Shown piece by piece: positions 27,622-35,286 of a DNA stretch of 64,000 bases. The first letter of the stretch is position 1; every line of letters begins with the position of its first letter. The notes beneath the pieces were generated by a model that had not been told where the DNA came from, searched no databases, and saw only the letters and a program-made list of their open reading frames with translations. Origin of the DNA: Thermoplasmatota archaeon (GTDB taxonomy: Archaea; Thermoplasmatota; Thermoplasmata; Thermoplasmatales; Thermoplasmataceae); NCBI GenBank assembly GCA_023381355.1, contig JAMCUL010000008.1, positions 1-64,000 on the forward strand, given 5' to 3'. Position numbers and translations under genes: made by a program.

Positions 27622-28275
27622 ATGATAAGAAAATTTTCTATTTTTGAAAGTGAATTCATTGGGCTTTATTGCAGGGCCTGGGATGACATTGCAATTGTAC
27701 CAGCAAATATGGACGGGTCTTATAGAAGCACCATAAGCGAGGTTCTTGATGTGAAAGTGCTTGATAGCCGGATAGACCCATCAGGAATGTATGGCGTTTT
27801 TTCAGTGATGAATTCAAATGGCATCATCATTGGAGGAAATGCAGGTGGCAAGGATCTTGACTTTGATCCTGGAAACAGAAGAGTGCTTTACCTGAAGGAT
27901 ACTATAAATGCTGTAGGCAATGATATTGTTGCTAATGACCATGGAGCAATGGTTCATGAGCATTTTGACAATAAGAACGTCAGGATGATTGAAGATGCGC
28001 TTGGAGTTGAAACTGTGAAGGGGATGATGGGAATATTCCTGACAGTCGGCTCAGGAAGCGTTGCCACAAACAGGGGAATGATCGTGAATCCTGAGGTTTC
28101 AGATGATGATATTGAGATCCTCAGGGACTTATTCAAGGTTCCAGTAGGCGTGGGAACCGCAAATTTTGGAAGTCCAATGGTTGGGGCAAGTTTGATTGCG
28201 AACACCAAGGGGGTCCTTGTTGGGGAAAAGACCACCTCCATTGAGATAGGTGGTATAGACGATGTTCTTTCTTAA
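27622..28275 (+). CDS. eif6: Translation initiation factor aIF6
   Basis: A 217-residue anti-association factor that binds the large ribosomal subunit and keeps it from joining the small subunit too early. The five-fold pseudosymmetric propeller shows in repeated segments: FIGLYCRAWDDIAIVP, NSNGIIIGGNAGG, NDIVANDHGAMVHEHF, GSVATNRGMIVNPEV and NTKGVLVGEKTTSIEI. Last gene of the ribosomal cluster, starting one base after rpl31e. It ends in a four-base overlap with the convergent pyrE. Confidence 0.95.
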   Translation: MIRKFSIFESEFIGLYCRAWDDIAIVPANMDGSYRSTISEVLDVKVLDSRIDPSGMYGVFSVMNSNGIIIGGNAGGKDLDFDPGNRRVLYLKDTINAVGNDIVANDHGAMVHEHFDNKNVRMIEDALGVETVKGMMGIFLTVGSGSVATNRGMIVNPEVSDDDIEILRDLFKVPVGVGTANFGSPMVGASLIANTKGVLVGEKTTSIEIGGIDDVLS

Positions 28276-28769
28276 AGAATCTCCTTTATTTTAAGGAGGG
28301 AGACCAGTTCAACCCCAGATCTGCTGAGGAGTTCCTTCCCCCCTTCCTCCCGATCGATTACCGTGATCACTTTATTCACTTCCATGCCTTCATTGCGAAG
28401 TATTTCTATTGCCCTCATCACAGATCCACCAGTAGTGACAACATCCTCAATGAGATCTATCTTCGAACCCTTTGAGATGTTACCGATTATTATCTTCTTC
28501 AAGCCGTGTTTTGCCTCTTTCCTTATGATAAAATAAGGGATCGACTCTGAATAGGCGACAGCAACAACAATTGGTACCGCACCTAGCTCTACCCCTGCTA
28601 CTGCATCTCCATCTATCTTCTTAGATATTTCATTGACTATTTCCCTTAATATTTCCGGTTTAGCACAGGCATCCTTGATATCTGCATAATATTCTGACTC
28701 CTTCCCAGAGGTCAGAACAAAGTGCCCTCGCTTTACTGCACCTTCCTTTATGAGCAAATCCCTAAGCAT
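28272..28769 (-). CDS. pyrE: Orotate phosphoribosyltransferase
   Basis: Joins orotate to PRPP giving OMP, the fifth step of pyrimidine synthesis, in the cytoplasm. The 165-residue length is short, as usual in archaea. The PRPP-binding loop reads DLIEDVVTTGGSVMRAIEIL, the catalytic loop contains RKEAKHGLKK, and the N-terminus has GHFVLTSGKESEYYADIK. pyrF, the next enzyme of the pathway, is at 58520-59161, so the two are not in one operon. It is convergent with the aIF6 gene and overlaps it by four bases. Confidence 0.92.
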   Translation of the reverse strand: MLRDLLIKEGAVKRGHFVLTSGKESEYYADIKDACAKPEILREIVNEISKKIDGDAVAGVELGAVPIVVAVAYSESIPYFIIRKEAKHGLKKIIIGNISKGSKIDLIEDVVTTGGSVMRAIEILRNEGMEVNKVITVIDREEGGKELLSRSGVELVSLLKIKEIL

Positions 28770-28832
28770 GAACCAGTATTTCCTTTACTCTTATTAAAAT
28801 GTCATGTATAAGTAAATGGCAGAAGTGATTAT

Positions 28833-29438
28833 TTAATCCGGGTCATATGGTGAATATTTCTCACCCCCACACGCCGGTTTTTCCATATCCTTTATGTGAG
28901 TAAATAGAGAATAACAGAAGAGGCTTTTTGGAACGAAGAAGGCACATGTCGGACAGATTCGCTGAATATTTTCAACCTCTCTGCTCTGAGTTTCAGCATC
29001 ACTTCCAGATCTCTTACTTATATATGCCGATATTCCATTGTTTATTAAGCCTTCAACAAATCCCATGAATTCCTCCTTGCCAAGGACATTCGTAAGGAAG
29101 CCTGGGTCAATTTTCGCATCCAGGCTTATAGAGGTGACTCCTTCGCTTATTATTTTAATGTGGAATACAAATTTCATAGATACTTTTGAATCCTTTGTAC
29201 TTTCATAAATTATCTGATCCATTATCCTTTTGACTGAGATATTCAAAGGTATCTTTCTTGTAACGCCGAGTTTTTTCATAACGAGCACTATATTATATGT
29301 ATTTGGTGAAGTTCTGGCGGCGTATGAAGTGTGAGGATCGTTCCTAAAAAAGATATCTGGATTGGTGAGTGCTTCAATGGCTTCATCCATACTTACATCA
29401 GCAGAAATTTCAGATATATGATGCAACAACTTTGTCAA
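28833..29438 (-). CDS. Hypothetical protein with a C-terminal zinc-ribbon-like part
   Basis: A 201-residue soluble protein. The first about 145 residues are an alpha/beta domain (HISEISADVSMDEAIEAL, then alternating strands) that might be a START-like fold, which is only an impression. The C-terminus carries CPTCAFFVPKSLFC, then a later PACGGEKYSPYDPD, offering four Cys as possible zinc ligands. The start at 29438 would be TTG; an internal ATG (near 29390) is another choice, so the N-terminus is uncertain. It lies divergent from ftsZ. No function is assigned. Confidence 0.65.
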   Translation of the reverse strand: MTKLLHHISEISADVSMDEAIEALTNPDIFFRNDPHTSYAARTSPNTYNIVLVMKKLGVTRKIPLNISVKRIMDQIIYESTKDSKVSMKFVFHIKIISEGVTSISLDAKIDPGFLTNVLGKEEFMGFVEGLINNGISAYISKRSGSDAETQSREVENIQRICPTCAFFVPKSLFCYSLFTHIKDMEKPACGGEKYSPYDPD

Positions 29439-29581
29439 TTATTTAAGAATAGTTAATATTTGAACATTACGGACTAATATATTGAAAACTTATCATATAA
29501 ATCAAGCAGAGCATCGATTCTAATATCACCTGCTGCATGGAATAACACAATATTAAAATACCTCAATGACAATTGTCATAC

Positions 29582-29586
29582 AGGTG
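29582..29586 (+). promoter_or_regulatory. Ribosome-binding site choosing the ftsZ start
   Basis: AGGTG six bases before the ATG at 29593 pairs with the 16S rRNA tail. A TATA-like TATTAAAATA at 29551-29560 puts transcription initiation near 29580, downstream of an in-frame ATG at 29566, which therefore is probably not in the mRNA. Confidence 0.5.
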
Positions 29587-29592
29587 TCCAAC

Positions 29593-30645
29593 ATGGAAAG
29601 TGTAATGGAAGATGACGAAATCGATAGATTAGCGGAGCAGGCAAGCATCAAGATCAGGGTGATAGGATGTGGAGGAGGCGGGTCCAACACTGTGACAAGT
29701 CTCAAAAGAAGTGGAATGCAGGGAGCTGCAATTATTGCAATTAACACTGATGCTTCCCATCTGCGGAAGGAAACCGACGCAAACGCAAAAATACTCATCG
29801 GAGAAAAAGTAACTCACGGATACGGGGCGGGAAATGATCCGGAGAAGGGGAAGGAGGCCGCCATGGACACACAGGAGGTCCTGAAGAAGGCTACCTCCAG
29901 CTCCGACATAATTTTTCTTGTAGCAACCCTTGGTGGAGGGACTGGAACAGGCAGCGCACCTGTTGTCGCTAAATTTGCAAGGGAAAACAAGGCTATGGTT
30001 TTTACTTTTGTAACTCTACCATTCAAGGAGGAGGGTGAGGCAAAGATGATGAACGCTAAGAACTGGCTTCCCTATCTTGCAGAAAATTCAGATACCATAA
30101 TTGTCATTCCAAATGATAGGCTAAAATCACTTTCCCCTGATTCTAATCTTCAGAAATCCTTTGAGATTACAAATAAATTCATAATGGAGCAAATTACCGG
30201 GCTCGTTGGAACCATAAACGAAAGAAGCCACATAAATATTGATTTTGAAGATTTGAAGAAGGTTCTTTCAAAATCAAAGGCTGCATATATAGCAATAGGT
30301 GATTCAACAGGCGGTGACAATAGAATAGACTTCGCAATTGAGAAGGCATTGAACAATCCACTGATTGATGTTGACATATCAAAAGCGAAAGGATGCCTGA
30401 TGAGGATCATAGGTGGGGATATCAAAATGAAGGAATTTGATAGGGCGCTAACAAAGGTTCACGAGATGATGAATGAAGACTGCGAAATTATTGCAGGAAT
30501 TGAGAACAAAGAGCAAATGGGAAGCAACATAAAAATATTCTTTGTCTTCACTGGAGTCGATTCCCCATATATAATTGGATCTGGTGAACGAATGACGGGA
30601 AAGCTCTTTGGAGAAGATGAAGAAGGTATAGAACCCATTCAGTAG
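29593..30645 (+). CDS. ftsZ: Cell division GTPase FtsZ
   Basis: A 350-residue tubulin-like GTPase that assembles the division ring at mid-cell. The N-terminus reads IRVIGCGGGGSNTVTSLKRS, the tubulin signature LGGGTGTGSAPVVAKFAR, and the T7 loop region contains INIDFEDLKKVL. The protein stops soon after the C-terminal domain, with an acidic tail instead of a long linker, typical of archaeal FtsZ. The start at 29593 is preferred over 29566 because of the Shine-Dalgarno and promoter positions. No partner such as SepF is next to it. Confidence 0.95.
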   Translation: MESVMEDDEIDRLAEQASIKIRVIGCGGGGSNTVTSLKRSGMQGAAIIAINTDASHLRKETDANAKILIGEKVTHGYGAGNDPEKGKEAAMDTQEVLKKATSSSDIIFLVATLGGGTGTGSAPVVAKFARENKAMVFTFVTLPFKEEGEAKMMNAKNWLPYLAENSDTIIVIPNDRLKSLSPDSNLQKSFEITNKFIMEQITGLVGTINERSHINIDFEDLKKVLSKSKAAYIAIGDSTGGDNRIDFAIEKALNNPLIDVDISKAKGCLMRIIGGDIKMKEFDRALTKVHEMMNEDCEIIAGIENKEQMGSNIKIFFVFTGVDSPYIIGSGERMTGKLFGEDEEGIEPIQ

Positions 30646-30964
30646 TTTGAATCAACCGAAACCATGGGCTCCTTCTTCCGTGGTTCTATCGATTTCATAT
30701 TTGGAATGGCCTGGAACCAATTCCACTTTAATGGGTGGTCACTACGTGAATCTCACAAGGTTTAAGGATCCAAAGGATTTTTATCTTCATTTATGACCTC
30801 GCTGATAGAAATGCATTCTGGAGTCTTGCATAACTCAGTCAAAAAAACATTATTGTATCTTTGATTGTCATTTTGAAAGTCTGAAGAGCCATTTTTAGAT
30901 TTTTTTCACTTGCCAAATTCTTTCATGAACAATCCATCAAATTAGGAAAGGTTTTAATTCGCAT
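30646..30964. other. Intergenic region after ftsZ
   Basis: Apart from the hairpin at 30660-30685, I see no gene. A 31-codon frame from 30664 (plus strand; contains GSIDFIFGMAWNQFHFNGWS) looks faintly transposase-like but is too short to call. The last 60 bases hold the AT-rich promoter region of the next gene. Confidence 0.4.
30660..30685 (+). terminator. Hairpin just after ftsZ
   Basis: AACCATGG (30660-30667) pairs with CCGTGGTT (30678-30685), one T-G wobble, across a ten-base loop, 14 nt after the ftsZ stop. There is no clear T-run after it, so it may be a 3' end structure rather than a classical terminator. Confidence 0.35.
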
Positions 30965-31468
30965 ATGGAATTACAAGTTCCGTTGGCAATAGAAAACTTC
31001 CTGAATCAGACCGTTACGGTTGTATATGAAGGGAATACCGGGCAGCTTATTTGCACCCTCATTGGATACGATGATATGGGGATAATTGTTGCTTACAGGG
31101 ATCATAAAAAATTCATCCCCTGGAGACACATAGAAGAAATAAGGGAGGTTAACGAATCAGACAGGCTTGAGGACCTGAAAGTCAAGAAAGAGGAAAGAAG
31201 GAGGGAAGTAAGCCCTCTTGTGATTTTCTCCCTTACCATGCTTTCCATCGGTATCATTTCAACTTACCTCAGTTTTCATTTCATTCAGTACATACCAGAA
31301 TATGGAGCAGAGAAGAGTTATTCGGCGGCAGCAATGTCTCCTTTAATTGTAATAGGAATCCTTGGCGCATTTCTGGCAATACTGACTGGGAGAGCGAGAA
31401 TAGCCACATTTCTTTCCGTTATTTCCGTCATAGGGATAGTCGCAATATTAGTCCTGTTCGGGTTCTGA
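30965..31468 (+). CDS. Membrane protein with an N-terminal Sm-like domain
   Basis: A 167-residue protein in two parts. Residues 1-60 read like a small beta barrel (PLAIENFLNQTVTVVYEGN, TLIGYDDMGIIVAYRDHKKF, then IPWRHIEEI), resembling the Sm/Lsm fold, where a GxLxGYDxxG-type strand and a final IPW/IP strand are usual. After a charged linker, residues about 78-167 hold three predicted membrane helices. I know no named family with this layout. The stop overlaps the convergent membrane gene by about 20 bases. The Sm-like assignment is by eye. Confidence 0.65.
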   Translation: MELQVPLAIENFLNQTVTVVYEGNTGQLICTLIGYDDMGIIVAYRDHKKFIPWRHIEEIREVNESDRLEDLKVKKEERRREVSPLVIFSLTMLSIGIISTYLSFHFIQYIPEYGAEKSYSAAAMSPLIVIGILGAFLAILTGRARIATFLSVISVIGIVAILVLFGF

Positions 31469-32146
31469 TTTTTCAGATACGAGATTTCCAAGTCCATAAA
31501 TGGAGTATTCATAAACAAGAACGAAGAATAACAGAAATATAGGAATGAGATAGATGTCATTTATCACAATTACAGACTCAATGAACCAGAACAGGGAAAA
31601 TGTCAGTAGAAGGGAAGCAACAACGACCTTCATTATTGCCTGCTTGATCTGCCTTATTTTTGTTCTCAGTATAAATGAACCGAGTATAACTATGATGCCT
31701 CCAAATATTGCACCATAAATAGTCGATATGAAACCCTGCGGATAAAGCGCAACAAGCACAATGGCAGCTTCAAAAGCCTCCGTTGCTCCCACAAGAAATG
31801 CTGTGGTATTCACACCTTTTTCCCTCGGTTCTTCCTTCTGGGACTTTGGAAAATGTTTCAGGTATTGAAATTTCATTGATCTCCTGGCGCTCTTCATCAA
31901 TCTCTGGCCAAAATAAAGAAGCAGTACTGCAGAAGCAAGCCTAATATAGAAAATAGGAAACACGGCAATTTCCTTTCCCAGCACAGTTGCCGGTCCGAGA
32001 ACAACGAAGATTCCAAGAATGGCAGCGACGAAAGGCCTGGCACTTCTGGCATCTGCGGAAAGCGCCATTGATACCGCTGAAGCTTCTGACATCTCTAGTA
32101 GCATGATTCCCATGGCGGCCAAAAATATTCCGGGATTTACCATCAT
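31448..32146 (-). CDS. Uncharacterised LysE/GDT1-like membrane protein
   Basis: A 232-residue protein with six or seven predicted membrane helices in two repeats. Each repeat has an acidic helix: MGIMLLEMSEASAVSMALS near the N-terminus and AFLVGATEAFEAAIVLVAL in the middle. Paired Glu-rich helix motifs occur in the GDT1/UPF0016 cation exchangers and in related LysE-superfamily proteins. A charged cytoplasmic loop (KSQKEEPREKG) separates the halves. A role in divalent cation transport is a guess. An AT-rich promoter (AATATATAATATAAAATG) lies upstream on the minus strand. Confidence 0.6.
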   Translation of the reverse strand: MMVNPGIFLAAMGIMLLEMSEASAVSMALSADARSARPFVAAILGIFVVLGPATVLGKEIAVFPIFYIRLASAVLLLYFGQRLMKSARRSMKFQYLKHFPKSQKEEPREKGVNTTAFLVGATEAFEAAIVLVALYPQGFISTIYGAIFGGIIVILGSFILRTKIRQIKQAIMKVVVASLLLTFSLFWFIESVIVINDIYLIPIFLLFFVLVYEYSIYGLGNLVSEKSEPEQD

Positions 32147-32261
32147 AATCGAAATAGATTCATTTTATATTATATATTCTAATTAAAAATCTGGCGTGTT
32201 TAAGAAAAATTGGGTACGATGGAATACACACACTTTTATATTATTTATGCATTGTAATCCG

Positions 32262-32381
32262 ATGTGTTCTGATTGTTTTGAAGATAACTGTGAATGTGAT
32301 GAATGTTACCGGTTCAGGCACAATCCTGCATGTCCCCGATGTGGCCACACTATTTTTCTGGACTGTTGCCAGGGTTTTTGA
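32262..32381 (+). CDS. 39-residue protein with nine cysteines
   Basis: Translation: MCSDCFEDNCECDECYRF followed by RHNPACPRCGHTIFLDCCQGF. Nine Cys and two His in 39 residues suggest a small zinc- or iron-binding knuckle (CxxC at residues 2-5, 12-15 and 24-27, and a final CC). The start is placed at 32262 because a TTTTATATT box is centred about 26 nt upstream; an in-frame ATG at 32247 would add five residues. The K+ channel gene begins 75 bases downstream on the same strand. No family is recognised. Confidence 0.5.
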   Translation: MCSDCFEDNCECDECYRFRHNPACPRCGHTIFLDCCQGF

Positions 32382-32455
32382 TATTACCATAATAAGACTG
32401 AATCGTTTAAAAAAACATTGGAAAGGATTAAAAACGCCTCTCCAATTAGTGATCG

Positions 32456-33475
32456 TTGGTCGATCTAAGGACTCTTGTCAGCAGTTTCAAGAATATTTTG
32501 AGGAAAAATGTGGGAAGAACCACATTGCTAGCATTTGGGGTGGTGCTATATAGCGTAATTTCTGAATATCTCATTGAGAATCCAATAAAATCTGCAGGCA
32601 TTCATTCCCTCTTCGAATCCCTGTGGTGGACAATGCAGACAATAACCACCGTGGGATATGGCGATGTTGCCATTGTTGGATTTTACGGGAAGGTGAATGC
32701 GATGGTTATCATGATCATAGGAATCGGGACATTCAGTCTTCTTCTTGTGACCGTTGCAGCAGAGATAGTGGATGCCAAGCTTCTAAAAAGATTAGGGAGG
32801 ATAAGAACAAAGATGGAAAAGCATGCAATTGTTTGTAATTATACAGAAAAGCAGTCGACGATAATTAAGAGACTTATGGAGGAAAAATTCCCAATCCTGA
32901 TACTTGGGAATGAGGAGTCCCGTGAAATAAAAGACAAGGGAGAATTTGTCAAGGGAAACCCCCTGAATTCTGAAGACTTGAAAATGGCGGGAATAGAAAG
33001 GGCCATCTCCATGATAATATTTCCGAACGAGAGATATGGTTCTCAGGATTCTCTTGCGCTCGACGCAGAGTCGATACTTATACTGCTAACAGCCAGAAAA
33101 ATGAACAGGAATCTGAAGATAACCATTGAGCTCCTTAACGAAAGCAGCAGGATTCACGCAGAAGAAGCAGGCGCTGATAACATCATAGTTAGGGGTGATT
33201 TAAGTTCAGCTGCCATCATCTCAGCCCTGACAAAGCCTGAGGCCGGGATGTTTCTCAGCAAGATGTTGATTTCATCTGGAAAATTTATGGTTTCCCAGGA
33301 CAGTTTTCAGGATATGCAGGGAAAACCCTATGAGGAGGTATTCAGCAGAATAATCGCCAAAGGAGGAATACCTCTTTCAGTATATTCAAATGGCAGCTTC
33401 CAGAATCCATATGAAACAAAAGGAATTCATAACGACGAGATTATTATATTCCTCATGAAAGGCCAGCAACAATGA
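32456..33475 (+). CDS. Potassium channel with RCK (TrkA-N-like) domain
   Basis: A 339-residue channel: helix 1 (LLAFGVVLYSVISEYLIE), pore helix and selectivity filter TTVGYGD at residues 64-70, helix 2 (MVIMIIGIGTFSLLLVTVAA), then a cytoplasmic RCK module (KHAIVCNYTEKQSTIIKRLM) and a C-terminal TrkA-C-like part. This is the MthK-type two-helix layout. The Rossmann motif is altered: NYTEKQS stands where GxGxxG is usual. The start appears to be TTG at 32456, as a stop lies just upstream and the next ATG is inside the pore region. It likely sets membrane potential and K+ balance. Confidence 0.9.
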   Translation: MVDLRTLVSSFKNILRKNVGRTTLLAFGVVLYSVISEYLIENPIKSAGIHSLFESLWWTMQTITTVGYGDVAIVGFYGKVNAMVIMIIGIGTFSLLLVTVAAEIVDAKLLKRLGRIRTKMEKHAIVCNYTEKQSTIIKRLMEEKFPILILGNEESREIKDKGEFVKGNPLNSEDLKMAGIERAISMIIFPNERYGSQDSLALDAESILILLTARKMNRNLKITIELLNESSRIHAEEAGADNIIVRGDLSSAAIISALTKPEAGMFLSKMLISSGKFMVSQDSFQDMQGKPYEEVFSRIIAKGGIPLSVYSNGSFQNPYETKGIHNDEIIIFLMKGQQQ

Positions 33476-33512
33476 CAAATTAGATAAGCCTTGCTTAATT
33501 TCAGATATGAAG

Positions 33513-33597
33513 GCAGAGGTTGTCGAGATTGGTCAAAGGCGCCAGATTGAGGGTCTGGTTCCGTAGGGATACGAGGGTTCAAATCCCTCCCTCTGCA
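33513..33597 (+). tRNA. tRNA-Leu (anticodon GAG)
   Basis: Acceptor GCAGAGG (33513-33519) pairs with CCTCTGC (33590-33596), discriminator A at 33597. Anticodon arm CCAGA-TTGAGGG-TCTGG gives anticodon GAG. A long variable arm of 14 bases (class II tRNA) and a T arm GAGGG-TTCAAAT-CCCTC are present. No intron; CCA is not encoded. Confidence 0.97.
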
Positions 33598-33613
33598 TAG
33601 ATATAAATGTCAG

Positions 33614-33631
33614 GGAACATGTTTATGTTCC
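33614..33631 (+). terminator. Terminator-like hairpin after tRNA-Leu
   Basis: GGAACAT (33614-33620) pairs perfectly with ATGTTCC (33625-33631) across GTTT, then GTTTTC follows. It begins 16 nt after the tRNA 3' end. Confidence 0.5.
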
Positions 33632-33724
33632 GTTTTCATTGCTTTATTTTAACTGATTTACAGGTGTTTTATATGGATTATTCATTTCATTTTTCAGCAA
33701 GATCTTGAAAGGTTGTGGAGTTTA

Positions 33725-34360
33725 CTACATCATTTTGAAGGTCCCATCTGCTGCCCATCTTTTTGAAAAACTGTAGAGGGTAATGATAACCAGGAGATCT
33801 ATTACCAGCACACCAAAAATTTCATCCTCCGCAACAGACTGCCAGGGAATAACGGAATATGCAATCCATGAAAGAAGATTGATGCCTATCAGAGCTATCC
33901 CAAATCTATAATATTTCTTCGATAAAGACGCAATTCCAACAACAAAAAATGAGATGGAACTTATTATGAAAAACCATATTGACACAAAGTCATGAGGATA
34001 TGTGCCTTCATGATAAATGCCTATGAGTGCAAGAAACAGGCCTCCAATGATGAAGAAAGAAAATCCTATTATCTCCCCCTTGTTCTGAACTTTTTCAATC
34101 ATGGAAAGTGAAAAAAACCCTATCAGGACTCCTGTAATGATCATTCCATAATTATAAATTTCAGGGTAAGCAGGGGATGGATGTCCATTATTAATAAGGT
34201 TTCCACCTCCAAGATCACTCAGGGCATTGGAGGTTAATCTGAACCATGGATTCACTGATATTGCAAGTATTATTGTGATCCATGCAGCAATTATGGCAAG
34301 GATTCCAAGGAGGGATGGAAGGTTTTTCATTGCCCTGATTCTCTGTCTCAAATCATTCAC
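33725..34360 (-). CDS. DUF998-family membrane protein
   Basis: A 211-residue protein with six predicted membrane helices. The first outward loop carries SVNPWFRLTSNALSDLGG, the usual DUF998 signature (a helix end followed by LSDLG), and the second pair of helices has GIYHEGTYPHDFVSIWFFI, with conserved acidic and His residues. The family has no known function. A second, more distant DUF998 protein is at 40909-41484. It is monocistronic. Confidence 0.75.
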   Translation of the reverse strand: MNDLRQRIRAMKNLPSLLGILAIIAAWITIILAISVNPWFRLTSNALSDLGGGNLINNGHPSPAYPEIYNYGMIITGVLIGFFSLSMIEKVQNKGEIIGFSFFIIGGLFLALIGIYHEGTYPHDFVSIWFFIISSISFFVVGIASLSKKYYRFGIALIGINLLSWIAYSVIPWQSVAEDEIFGVLVIDLLVIITLYSFSKRWAADGTFKMM

Positions 34361-34463
34361 AGTTTCAAAATTGTCAAGAACCTATATAATATTTGCACAA
34401 AATCAACAAGATATTTATGAAGATTATCAGAAATATTTATTTTGTAGGTGAAAATACATACAC

Positions 34464-34616
34464 ATGGGGCTGAGCAAGAGAGACCTGACCAGGAAGAAGA
34501 AGAGCCTGGAGGGAAAAATGGAAGAACTGGAAGCAAAGATAAAGAAGAACCCGATGAATAAGCAGTTACAGGAAGAACTTGCAGACCTGAAAAAGAAGCT
34601 AGATAAGATCGAATGA
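34464..34616 (+). CDS. 50-residue Lys/Glu-rich coiled-coil peptide
   Basis: Translation begins MGLSKRDLTRKKKSLEGKME and continues as one long charged helix (heptad-like ELEAKIKKN, then LQEELADLKKKLDKIE). The ATG at 34464 has an AAATATTTAT box about 28 nt upstream, so it is likely expressed as a leaderless message. No family is recognised; the size and charge pattern suggest a small scaffolding or nucleic-acid-associated protein. Confidence 0.5.
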   Translation: MGLSKRDLTRKKKSLEGKMEELEAKIKKNPMNKQLQEELADLKKKLDKIE

Positions 34617-34647
34617 ATGTTCCAGGGCCCGGTCTCACGACAGGTAA

Positions 34648-34665
34648 CATGATTTATAAATCATG
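34648..34665. promoter_or_regulatory. 18-base perfect palindrome over a TATA box
   Basis: CATGATTTATAAATCATG is its own reverse complement. Its centre TTTATAAA (34653-34660) lies 21-28 nt before the ATG at 34681, the position of a TATA box. A dimeric protein binding here would compete with TBP, so this is a candidate operator, possibly for autoregulation of the downstream gene. Confidence 0.6.
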
Positions 34666-34680
34666 AAATGATATTTAGGC

Positions 34681-35235
34681 ATGCCTCCCGGGAAACTTAC
34701 AAGAAGCCAAAAAAATTTTATTGATAAATTAAGTGAAGAATCGCCCGACAAAGTCGAAGCTGTACAGCATTTTCTTGTTGAAAAAGGTTTTGGGTCAATC
34801 GATGAACTGTCAGTTGGTGACGCCTCTGTCCTGATTGAAAAATTAAAGTCTACCGGTTCTCCTGCAAATTCACGGAGAGTATCAAACGCTACAAAGAAAC
34901 AGATAGCATTCATAAAGAATTTACAGAGTTCGGGGGAGAGACTTGAATTCACTGAAAAATTTTTGAAGGAACATGGAAAGGGAACTCTTGATGAAATTTC
35001 TATGGAGGAAGCATCTATTCTTATAGACGGGTTGAAAAACATAAGATCCGGTGAAAATACGTCCCCAGTTTCAAAACCAGCCTCGCCTAAACAGATAGAT
35101 TTTATTGAAAAACTGCAGTCTACAGAAAGGGAAAAGAAGATCGTATCTGAATATCTTGGGAAACTCAAAAAGGATAGCATAGATGATCTATCGTCCAGTG
35201 AAGCCAGCACACTTATAGAAAAGCTGAAACAGTAG
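34681..35235 (+). CDS. Protein of three tandem repeats (KQ..FI...EAS.LI..LK)
   Basis: A 184-residue protein made of three repeats of about 50-60 residues. Each has SQKNFIDKL / KKQIAFIKNL / PKQIDFIEKL, then a middle helix (FLVEKG / FLKEHG / YLGKL), then ELSVGDASVLIEKLK / EISMEEASILIDGLK / DLSSSEASTLIEKLK. Similar units appear singly as C-terminal tails in phage and plasmid DNA-handling proteins (the KQ...I..L / EAS.LI pattern, related to DUF3072-like tails). A free-standing triple array is unusual. The promoter has an 18-base palindrome over its TATA box. A DNA- or RNA-binding role is inference. Confidence 0.7.
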   Translation: MPPGKLTRSQKNFIDKLSEESPDKVEAVQHFLVEKGFGSIDELSVGDASVLIEKLKSTGSPANSRRVSNATKKQIAFIKNLQSSGERLEFTEKFLKEHGKGTLDEISMEEASILIDGLKNIRSGENTSPVSKPASPKQIDFIEKLQSTEREKKIVSEYLGKLKKDSIDDLSSSEASTLIEKLKQ

Positions 35236-35286
35236 AACCGCAAAAACCGGGAAAAAAATAATCTATGAATAAAACATAATTATACC

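Noticed and set aside
30664-30756. A 31-codon frame after ftsZ with a faint transposase look
   Set aside because: Too short, no second fragment in order nearby, and it overlaps the hairpin.
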